A stretch of 7,576 nucleotides of DNA, taken from contig JALOPC010000082.1 of the NCBI GenBank assembly GCA_025454095.1, forward strand, positions 1 through 7,576, given 5' to 3'. Under the pieces are notes generated by a model. That model saw only the letters and a list, made by a program, of their open reading frames with translations. It searched no databases and had not been told where the DNA came from. Numbering within the stretch: position 1 is the stretch's first letter; every line of letters begins with the position of its first letter. The DNA comes from Syntrophales bacterium. Lineage in GTDB: Bacteria; Desulfobacterota; Syntrophia; Syntrophales; UBA2192. Shown piece by piece: positions 1 through 4,999 of this stretch. Both the position numbers and the translations under genes were made by a program.

Positions 1-381
1 CGGCCGGTTGTCGAAGTCGCAGAGGATCACCTGCTGCCAGGTTCCCAGCACGGGCCGTCCCTCGATCACGGGAATCGTCAGCGACGGCCCCAGGAGGGCG
101 GCCCGTACGTGGGAATAGCCGTTGCCGTCGCCCCACCGGGCGTCGTGCCGATAGCGGGCCCCCTCCGGCACGAGACGCTCGATCGCCTCCCGGAGATCCT
201 CGACGACGCCGCTTTCGTACTCGATGGTCGTCAGGGCCGCCGTCGAGCCCGGCACGAAGACAAGCACGCTGCCCTCGGCGATGCCCGACTCGCGGATGCG
301 TCGAGACACCTCGCGCGTGATGTCGATCAGATCCGTCCTCGCCGTCGTCGGGAAGCTCAGCATGTAATTGTGTATTTCCAT
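1..381 (-). CDS. yjbQ: YjbQ/UPF0047 family protein (secondary thiamine-phosphate synthase-like), 3' end cut by the window edge
   Basis: The minus strand encodes 127 residues from ATG at 381 down to base 1 without a stop. Family members are usually about 130-140 residues, so only the last few are missing. Visible family features are VFVPGSTAALTTIEYESG (residues 41-58), YSHVRAALLGPSLTIPV (89-105) with the conserved His91, GTWQQ (113-117) and the closing CDFDN (121-125). Many homologues carry HTTA where this one has GSTA. The start is supported by a good ribosome site (AAGGGGG) about 8 bases upstream. The family is annotated from work on E. coli YjbQ as a secondary thiamine-phosphate synthase, a small soluble protein, but its physiological role is poorly settled. 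It is transcribed divergently from the isomerase gene across a 367-bp gap, so the two share an upstream region but not a transcript. Family assignment is firm; the function is from family knowledge only. Confidence 0.88.
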   Translation of the reverse strand, partial: MEIHNYMLSFPTTARTDLIDITREVSRRIRESGIAEGSVLVFVPGSTAALTTIEYESGVVEDLREAIERLVPEGARYRHDARWGDGNGYSHVRAALLGPSLTIPVIEGRPVLGTWQQVILCDFDNRP

Positions 382-401
382 ATCGCGCACCCCCTTGCGA
401 A

Positions 402-416
402 TCAGGCACTACCTGA
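402..416. repeat. short inverted repeat upstream of yjbQ
   Basis: TCAGG-CACTA-CCTGA is a perfect 5-bp inverted repeat with a 5-base centre, 21 bases upstream of the yjbQ start. It could be an operator or a leader hairpin of the minus-strand transcript. It is short enough to be chance. Confidence 0.25.
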
Positions 417-444
417 CGAACCCTTCATCTGTACCGCTTGAGCG

Positions 445-603
445 GGATTCTGAAGCGCGAAGTTCGGCGAGTTTTAGAGAACCGCTCTTCGCAAAGCGAA
501 ACGTCCGCAGCGCAAATTGTCTGAGCCCGAAGGGCGAGTCGTTGCGCTGCAGTGAAGCGAGCGTTAGCGCGGTCTAAAACCGTCGATTCGCGCGAAGAAT
601 TCC
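445..603. repeat. 159-bp multi-branched inverted-repeat element (structured RNA or dispersed palindromic repeat)
   Basis: The two ends of this stretch are complementary along most of their length. Working inward, 445-450 pairs with 597-603 (one bulge), 455-461 with 587-593 (7 bp), 464-469 with 581-586 (6 bp, one G-T), 471-478 with 573-580 (8 bp, GTTTTAGA/TCTAAAAC) and 482-485 with 569-572. The enclosed part holds two further hairpins: 488-492/496-500 (TTCGC-AAA-GCGAA) and a perfect 9-bp stem 507-515/542-550 (GCAGCGCAA/TTGCGCTGC) with a small GCCC-GAA-GGGC hairpin at 525-535 inside it. A third, weak arm may lie at 551-568. The result resembles a cloverleaf or three-way junction. No convincing protein is encoded here, and the stretch is less GC-rich than the genes around it. 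Candidates are a non-coding RNA, a dispersed REP/MITE-like palindromic repeat, or a structured leader. The strand is uncertain because the pairing is nearly symmetrical. The pairings were found by eye and no folding energy was computed. Confidence 0.6.
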
Positions 604-660
604 GGTCGAGCGCCTAAACTAAACCACAGCACTCATCCAGTTTCAAGCTCTTGATCCGAG

Positions 661-675
661 AGGCAAATTGTGCCT
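661..675. repeat. small inverted repeat AGGCA-N5-TGCCT
   Basis: AGGCA (661-665) and TGCCT (671-675) are perfect inverted copies around AATTG. The repeat lies about 20 bases upstream of the candidate -35 box of the isomerase gene, so it could be an upstream regulator site. There is no T-run, so it is not a terminator. Confidence 0.25.
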
Positions 676-693
676 TGTCATCAGGGCCAAGAT

Positions 694-721
694 TTGATAG
701 TCAGGAGACCTTGTATACAAA
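694..721 (+). promoter_or_regulatory. candidate sigma-70-type promoter for the isomerase gene
   Basis: TTGATA at 694-699 matches the TTGACA -35 consensus at five of six positions. Sixteen bases later, TACAAA at 716-721 is a fair -10 box (four of six). The predicted start near 728 would give a leader of about 20 bases before the ATG at 749, which carries a GGAG ribosome site at 739-742. A small hairpin (AACCG 721-725 with CGGTT 732-736) would overlap the transcript start. Found by eye only; in a GC-rich genome, this AT-rich patch in the right place is suggestive rather than proof. Confidence 0.4.
711..720. promoter_or_regulatory. perfect 10-bp palindrome TTGTATACAA, candidate repressor operator
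   Basis: The site is fully self-complementary and overlaps the proposed -10 box, a typical position for repression. Its TNGT...ACNA form fits the general operator pattern of FCD-type GntR regulators, a family that often controls organic-acid transport and catabolism genes. No regulator gene lies in this window, so the assignment is an inference from the motif and from the TRAP genes downstream. Confidence 0.4.
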
Positions 722-748
722 ACCGTTCAGGCGGTTGCGGAGCGGCAG

Positions 749-1771
749 ATGAAAAAGACACAACGGGGCGGCAACACCCTCAAACAGGCCCGTGACGTTC
801 TGAGGATCGAGGCCGAGTGCATCCTGGGGCTCATCCCCAAGCTCGACCAGAATTTCACGAAGGCCGTCGATACCATCTTCAAGGCCAAGGGCCGCGTCAT
901 CGTCTCGGGGATCGGCAAGTCGGGCCTCATCGGCCGCAAGATCGTGGCCACCTTCACGAGCACGGGCACCCCGGCCATCTTCCTGCACCCCGTCGAGGGG
1001 ATGCACGGGGACCTGGGCATCGTCACCAAGGGCGACGTGCTCATCGCCATCTCCAACAGCGGGGAGACGGCCGAACTCAACGAGCTGATCGCGCGGACCG
1101 GCCCGATCGGCCTGCCGCTCATCGCCCTGACGGGAAACCCCCGCTCGACCCTCGGGCAGACAAGCGACATCGTCATCGACGTGGGGGTGGCCCGCGAGGC
1201 CTGCCCCTTCGGCCTGGCGCCCACCTCGAGCACCACGGCGGCGCTGGCCATGGGGGACGCCCTGGCCGTCGCGCTGACGGAGAAGCGAAACTTCGGCGAA
1301 AAGGACTTTCTCAAGTTCCACCCGGGCGGGACGCTGGGCCAGCGGCTCATGAGCCAGGTGAAGGAGGCGATGATCACGGGCGAGAGGATCCCCAGGGTCT
1401 ATGCGGGCTCGCCGGCCCTGGAGGCCGTCGAAGAGATCGACCGGCGCAACCTGGGGTTCGTCCTCGTCACGGACCGGAAGGACCACCTGAAAGGCATCCT
1501 GACCGACGGCGACGTGCGGCGCTGCGTGAAACGCGGGGTGCGCTTCGACGCGATCCCCGTCGACGAGATCATGACGAAAACGCCCCGGACGATCGACGAG
1601 GGCGCCACCCTCGCGAAAACCGTGGAGATGATGGAGACCCTCGAGATCACGACCCTCGTCGTCACGGGAAAGAACAACCGGCTCAAGGGCTACATCCACC
1701 TGCACGACATCTTCGGTCGCGGCGGAACGCTCCGGATCTCCGTCCCCGGCGCCAACGGGCGGGAAGCCTGA
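749..1771 (+). CDS. kdsD: arabinose-5-phosphate isomerase, KdsD/KpsF/GutQ family (SIS domain plus two CBS domains)
   Basis: The 340-residue length is normal for the family, which interconverts D-ribulose 5-phosphate and D-arabinose 5-phosphate in the cytoplasm, the first step toward Kdo of lipopolysaccharide. The SIS domain spans about residues 40-200, with VSGIGKSG (52-59), STGTP (71-75), EGMHGDLG (83-90), AISNSGETAEL (100-110), CPFGLAPTSSTTA (152-164) and FHPGGTLGQRL (190-200). Lys57, His86, Glu109 and His191 align with E. coli KdsD Lys59, His88, Glu111 and His193, so catalysis should be intact. Two CBS repeats follow (about 208-265 and 273-330), each with a typical core (GILTDGDVRR 249-258; GYIHLHDIFGR 314-324). 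The start has a GGAG site six bases upstream. No other Kdo or LPS genes flank it. It precedes a TRAP transporter, so it could be a KpsF/GutQ-like paralogue with another use. Family is certain; the exact paralogue is not. Confidence 0.93.
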   Translation: MKKTQRGGNTLKQARDVLRIEAECILGLIPKLDQNFTKAVDTIFKAKGRVIVSGIGKSGLIGRKIVATFTSTGTPAIFLHPVEGMHGDLGIVTKGDVLIAISNSGETAELNELIARTGPIGLPLIALTGNPRSTLGQTSDIVIDVGVAREACPFGLAPTSSTTAALAMGDALAVALTEKRNFGEKDFLKFHPGGTLGQRLMSQVKEAMITGERIPRVYAGSPALEAVEEIDRRNLGFVLVTDRKDHLKGILTDGDVRRCVKRGVRFDAIPVDEIMTKTPRTIDEGATLAKTVEMMETLEITTLVVTGKNNRLKGYIHLHDIFGRGGTLRISVPGANGREA

Positions 1772-1788
1772 TCGCGGGAAAGACAACT

Positions 1789-1817
1789 TCCCCGGCATGT
1801 CGGCGGGGACTTTTTTT
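1789..1817 (+). terminator. Rho-independent terminator or attenuator between the isomerase gene and dctP
   Basis: A 6-bp stem, TCCCCG (1789-1794) with CGGGGA (1804-1809), has a 9-base loop and is followed after one C by seven Ts (1811-1817). It begins 17 bases after the isomerase stop and ends 22 bases before the dctP start. An alternative stem, GGGAA (1776-1780) with TTCCC (1788-1792), would compete with it, so conditional read-through is possible. Confidence 0.65.
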
Positions 1818-1839
1818 GATCACGAAAGGAGGAGGCATC

Positions 1840-2865
1840 ATGAAACGCTGGGTTGTAGTCATCACGGCTGCGCTGTTTGTCCTGGGAGGGGCGGCGGCGG
1901 CATCGGCGGCAAGCTACAAGGCGGAGTACAAGCTCTCCACGGTGCTCGCGAAGCCCATGCCCTGGGGCATCGCCGGCGAGCGCTGGGCGGAGCTGATCAA
2001 GGAAAAGACGCAGGGCCGGATCGTCGTCAAGCAGTACCCCGGCACGAGCCTCGTGGGCGGCGACCAGACCAAGGAGTACACCGCCATCCGGCAGGGCGCC
2101 ATCGACCTGGCCATCGGATCCACGATCAACTGGTCGCCCCAGGTGAAGGAGCTGAACATCTTCTCCATGCCGTTCCTCATGCCGGACTACAAGGCCATCG
2201 ACGCCCTGACGCAGGGCGACGTCGGCAAGGAGATCTTCAAGATCCTCGAGAGCAAGGACACCGTCCCCCTGGCCTGGGGCGAGAACGGCTTCCGGGAGCT
2301 CTCGAATTCGAAGAAGGCGATCCGCAAGCCCGAGGACCTCAAGGGCCTCAAGATCCGCGTCGTCGGCTCGCCGCTCTTCCTGGAGACCTTCGCGGCCCTG
2401 GGCGCCAACCCGACCCAGATGAGCTGGGCCGACGCGGTGCCCGCCCTCTCGAGCGGCGCCGTGGACGGGCAGGAGAACCCGCTGACCGTTTACACGGTGG
2501 CCAAGCTCTCGACCGCCGCCAACCAGAAGTACCTCACGATCTGGGGCTACGTGGCCGACCCGCTGATCTTCGTCGTCAACAAGGAGGTCTGGAACAGCTG
2601 GACGCCGGCGGACCAGAAAGCCGTCCGCGAGGCCGCCATCCAGGCGGGCAAGGAGAACATCGTCCTGGCCCGCAAGGGCCTCATCCCCCCGAACGACACG
2701 CTGCTGAAGGAAATCAAGGCATCGGGGGTCAACGTCTCCAGCCTCACGCCCAAGGAAAAGGAAGCCTTCAAGAAGGCCTCCCGGTCCGTCTACGACAAGT
2801 GGGCCAAGCAGATCGGGCCCGAGTTGGTGAAGAAGGCCGAGCAGGCCGTCGCCAAGCGCAAGTAG
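1840..2865 (+). CDS. dctP: TRAP transporter substrate-binding protein, DctP family
   Basis: This is a 341-residue periplasmic binding protein that captures an organic acid and hands it to the DctQM membrane unit. The start at 1840 follows a very strong ribosome site (AAAGGAGGAGG, 1825-1835). It gives a clean Sec signal peptide: Lys2-Arg3, a hydrophobic stretch at about 4-20, and an ASA site with likely cleavage after Ala23. The open frame extends upstream into the isomerase gene, but only as a shadow. Family hallmarks are KLSTVLAKPMPWG (31-43), GERWAELIKEKTQGRI (46-61), the LKGLKIRVVGSPLF block (167-180) with Arg173, the expected carboxylate-binding arginine, and DGQENP (209-214). The substrate cannot be read from sequence; carboxylates such as C4-dicarboxylates, 2-oxoacids or sugar acids are all known for the family. 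It is the first gene of a dctPQM set, with its own upstream terminator and a downstream stem-loop that may stabilise its message. Confidence 0.93.
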   Translation: MKRWVVVITAALFVLGGAAAASAASYKAEYKLSTVLAKPMPWGIAGERWAELIKEKTQGRIVVKQYPGTSLVGGDQTKEYTAIRQGAIDLAIGSTINWSPQVKELNIFSMPFLMPDYKAIDALTQGDVGKEIFKILESKDTVPLAWGENGFRELSNSKKAIRKPEDLKGLKIRVVGSPLFLETFAALGANPTQMSWADAVPALSSGAVDGQENPLTVYTVAKLSTAANQKYLTIWGYVADPLIFVVNKEVWNSWTPADQKAVREAAIQAGKENIVLARKGLIPPNDTLLKEIKASGVNVSSLTPKEKEAFKKASRSVYDKWAKQIGPELVKKAEQAVAKRK

Positions 2866-2890
2866 GCGTCATCGTTCTCGCATCGAACCA

Positions 2891-2934
2891 CAGCGGCACG
2901 CGCCCGCTCGTCCGGACGGGGGCGCGTGCCGCTG
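2891..2934 (+). promoter_or_regulatory. strong stem-loop between dctP and dctQ
   Basis: A perfect 15-bp GC-rich stem (2891-2905 with 2920-2934) closes a 14-base loop that contains another palindrome, CGTCCGGACG (2909-2918). No T-run follows, so it is not a classical terminator. It lies 25 bases after the dctP stop. Such structures after binding-protein genes (malE-malF is the classic case) block 3' exonucleases or reduce read-through, giving more binding protein than membrane subunits. That role here is inferred. Confidence 0.7.
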
Positions 2935-2977
2935 CCTTGTACCGGTCCCAAACCGCAGTGCGCGGAGCAGACGACCC

Positions 2978-3478
2978 ATGGAATGTCAACCCCCACGGGA
3001 GGCCGAAGGGCTCAAGACCCGGGTGCCTCTCACGCTCGAGGAATACGCGGCAGGGATCACCATCGGGCTGCTCGGACTCATCACCTTCGCCAACGTGGTG
3101 GTCCGTTACCTGACGGACTTCTCCTTCGCCTTCACCGAAGAGATCTCCATCTTCCTCATGGTGCTCGTGGCCCTGCTCGGCGGCTCCAGCGTCATGGCCA
3201 AGGGCGGGCACCTGAACATCATGTTCGTGGTGGACAGGCTATCGCCCGAGCGCAGGCGACGCGTCCGCATCGCGGCCCACGCCCTCTCGGTCCTCATGTT
3301 CGCCCTCCTGGCGATCTTCGGGGCCCGAATGGCCTGGGACGAATACCGCTTCGAGGTCACCTCGCCCGGCCTCGGCCTGCCCACCTGGTATTACACCGTC
3401 TGGCTGCCCATCCTGTCGCTTGCGATCTGCGGCCGCGCCGTCGGCGCGCTGATCCGCATCTGGAGGAGGAAGCCCTGA
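2978..3478 (+). CDS. dctQ: TRAP transporter small membrane subunit, DctQ family
   Basis: This 166-residue protein has four hydrophobic segments (about residues 22-44, 52-72, 97-116 and 136-158), the size and topology of DctQ, which packs against DctM in the inner membrane. Family-like features are NVVVRYLTDFSFAFTEEIS (39-57) and AKGGHLNI (74-81) in the loop after the second segment, and a positively charged C-terminus (IRIWRRKP). The ATG at 2978 has a GGAG site (2964-2967) ten bases upstream. Further in-frame extension would run into the stem-loop, and the protein beginning here already has the usual short N-terminus. Its stop codon shares a base with the dctM start (TGATG), so the two are probably translationally coupled. 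Sequence conservation is low in DctQ proteins, so the assignment rests on topology, motifs and position between dctP and dctM. Confidence 0.9.
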   Translation: MECQPPREAEGLKTRVPLTLEEYAAGITIGLLGLITFANVVVRYLTDFSFAFTEEISIFLMVLVALLGGSSVMAKGGHLNIMFVVDRLSPERRRRVRIAAHALSVLMFALLAIFGARMAWDEYRFEVTSPGLGLPTWYYTVWLPILSLAICGRAVGALIRIWRRKP

Positions 3479-4770
3479 TGGTCACGGTCGCGTTCCTCTT
3501 CGGCGCCTTCTTCGTCATGATGTTTGCCGGCGTGCCCATCGCCGTCTCCCTGGGGCTCGCGGGGACCATCGCGATCGCCATGGGCAAGCTCGGCATCATG
3601 GCCTTCCCGACCAATTTCTACACGGGGATCGCGAAATACCCCCTGCTGGCCATCCCCATGTTCGTCCTGGCCGGGGCCATCTTCGACCGGGCCGGCGTGG
3701 CGGAAAGGCTCCTGCGCTTCACCGAGGCCATCATCGGCCGCGGCCGGGGAGCCCTCGCGGTCATCACGATCCTGGTGGCCATGATCATCGGCGGCATCTC
3801 CGGCTCGGGGCCCGCCTGCACGGCCGCCGTGGGCGGCGTCATGCTCGCCGCCATGATCCGCAACGGCTACCCGCCCGCCTTCGCGGCATCCGTCACGGCC
3901 GCCGCGGGCTCGACGGACATCCTGATCCCGCCGTCGGTGGCCTTCATCGTCTACAGCGTGCTCGTGCCGTCGGCGACGGTTCCCGCCCTCTTCGTGGGCG
4001 GCGTCATCCCCGGGATCCTGGCCTGCGTCCTGCTCATCATCCCCGCGCTCTACCTCAGCCGAAAGCACAACTTCGGCGTAGACACGAGCACGGAGCCCAA
4101 GCCGAAATTCTGGCCCTCGCTCCGGGACGCCTCCTGGGCGCTCTCCGCCCCGGTTCTCATCCTGGGGGGGCTGCGCACGGGATGGTTCACCCCGACGGAA
4201 GCCGCCGTGATGGCCGTGGTCTTCGGCCTGTTCGTCGGCTTCGTGGTCTACCGCTCGCTCACCCTGCGCGACCTGTTCGAGTTGCTCATCGAATCCGCGG
4301 AAACCTCCGCCGTCATCCTGGTGGTGATCGGCCTTGCCAGCGTGTTCGCCTGGGCCACGGCCACACTGGGCATCGTCGACCCGATCACCCACGGCCTGGT
4401 CGCCCTCGGGGGCGGCAACTCCCTGGCCGTACTGTTCATCCTGCTGCTCTTCCTGAAAATCGCGGGCATGTTCCTCGACGGCATCTCGATCTTCCTCATC
4501 TTCTGCCCGCTCATGATCCCCATCGCCAACGAGTTCGGCTGGGACCTGGTGTGGTTCGGCGTGCTCATGACCTACGTCATCGCCCTGGGGCAGTTCTGCC
4601 CGCCCATGGCCGTCAACCTCATGGTCAGCTGCCGGCTGACGGGCGCCTCCATGGAATCCACCGTCCGCTGGGTCATCTGGCTGCTTCTGTTCATGGGCCT
4701 GGGGCTGGTGGCCATGGTCTTCTTCCCCCAGCTCGTCCTGTGGCTGCCCGACGTGCTCGGCTTCATGTGA
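3478..4770 (+). CDS. dctM: TRAP transporter large permease subunit, DctM family
   Basis: This 430-residue, strongly hydrophobic protein is the transport subunit, moving substrate delivered by DctP in exchange for the Na+ gradient. The length is typical. Conserved blocks are FAGVPIAVSLG (16-26), GISGSGPACTAAVGGVM (106-122), GSTDILIPPSVAFIVYS (144-160), GWFTPTEAA (235-243), GMFLDGISIFLIFCP (330-344) and GQFCPPMAVNL (371-381). The GISGSG and GQFCPP regions correspond to the two hairpin/clamshell zones where Na+ and substrate bind in solved SiaQM structures. A longer in-frame ORF exists upstream, but the ATG at 3478 is preferred: it overlaps the dctQ stop by one base, has a GGAGGAGG site (3462-3469) eight bases upstream, and begins at the first membrane segment. 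No frameshift or missing segment is visible. It is probably the last gene of the transporter operon, as a 229-bp gap follows. Confidence 0.94.
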   Translation: MVTVAFLFGAFFVMMFAGVPIAVSLGLAGTIAIAMGKLGIMAFPTNFYTGIAKYPLLAIPMFVLAGAIFDRAGVAERLLRFTEAIIGRGRGALAVITILVAMIIGGISGSGPACTAAVGGVMLAAMIRNGYPPAFAASVTAAAGSTDILIPPSVAFIVYSVLVPSATVPALFVGGVIPGILACVLLIIPALYLSRKHNFGVDTSTEPKPKFWPSLRDASWALSAPVLILGGLRTGWFTPTEAAVMAVVFGLFVGFVVYRSLTLRDLFELLIESAETSAVILVVIGLASVFAWATATLGIVDPITHGLVALGGGNSLAVLFILLLFLKIAGMFLDGISIFLIFCPLMIPIANEFGWDLVWFGVLMTYVIALGQFCPPMAVNLMVSCRLTGASMESTVRWVIWLLLFMGLGLVAMVFFPQLVLWLPDVLGFM

Positions 4771-4805
4771 GCCCATCTCCCCGACATCCCCGCTTTCGCC
4801 CCGCC

Positions 4806-4832
4806 CGGCCCACGCGTGAAGGCACCGTTTTT
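4806..4832 (+). terminator. weak candidate terminator after dctM
   Basis: An imperfect hairpin (CGGCC at 4806-4810 with GGC..CG at 4821-4827, two bulged bases, apical CAC/GTG) is followed by five Ts (4828-4832). It lies 36 bases after the dctM stop, where an operon end is expected. The stem is interrupted and the T-run is short, so the call is tentative. Confidence 0.35.
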
Positions 4833-4844
4833 GCAAGTTTTTGC
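4827..4844. repeat. tandem GTTTTTGC boxes, 10-bp period
   Basis: GTTTTTGC occurs at 4827-4834 and again at 4837-4844, spaced by one DNA helical turn, in the gap before the sensor kinase gene. Paired boxes one turn apart can be binding sites for a dimeric regulator. The first box overlaps the T-run of the candidate dctM terminator, so the repeat may be fortuitous. Confidence 0.3.
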
Positions 4845-4920
4845 GCATCGGGGGCAAACGGGGCGGGATTCAGATTACCCCTGTAAAAACCGGATCTTCT
4901 GCTTTCTCCTTTTGCCTGCC

Positions 4921-4967
4921 GCCGCGCGGGCGAGATCGCAGCAGCCTGCCGGGTGTTTGCCCGCGGC
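4921..4967 (+). repeat. GC-rich inverted repeat in the kinase gene leader
   Basis: GCCGC(GC)GGGC at 4921-4931 is complementary to GCCCGCGGC at 4959-4967, giving 9 bp with a 2-base bulge around a 27-base loop. It lies 32 bases upstream of the kinase start and may form a leader hairpin. No promoter could be picked out with confidence in the gap 4771-4999, and no known riboswitch pattern was recognised. Confidence 0.3.
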
Positions 4968-4999
4968 ATAAACTTCAACCCTCGTTCAGGATCGGGATT

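Noticed and set aside
109..441. Plus-strand open frame of 110 codons overlapping yjbQ
   Set aside because: It is antisense to a recognisable YjbQ protein and its translation resembles no family.
471..479. GTTTTAGAG, which resembles the start of type II CRISPR repeats
   Set aside because: It occurs once, with no spaced copies and no cas genes; here it forms one arm of the long inverted repeat.
368..577. Plus-strand open frame of 69 codons in the intergenic region
   Set aside because: It begins inside yjbQ and runs through the structured element. It has no convincing ribosome site, and its composition (Ser/Arg/Cys-rich) is unlike the local proteins.
661..675. GGC...GC pattern resembling a sigma-54 promoter
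   Set aside because: The distance between the GG and GC elements is about two bases too short on either strand, and sigma-54 promoters do not tolerate altered spacing.
701..1798. Long minus-strand open frame of 365 codons opposite the isomerase gene
   Set aside because: The translation is rich in Arg/Asp/Gly/Ala with no recognisable domain, and the plus strand carries an intact KdsD family protein with all catalytic residues. It is an antisense shadow of GC-rich coding sequence.
3391..4857. Minus-strand open frame of 488 codons opposite dctM
   Set aside because: The product is a His/Glu/Asp/Gly-rich low-complexity string, the typical antisense of a hydrophobic membrane protein gene.
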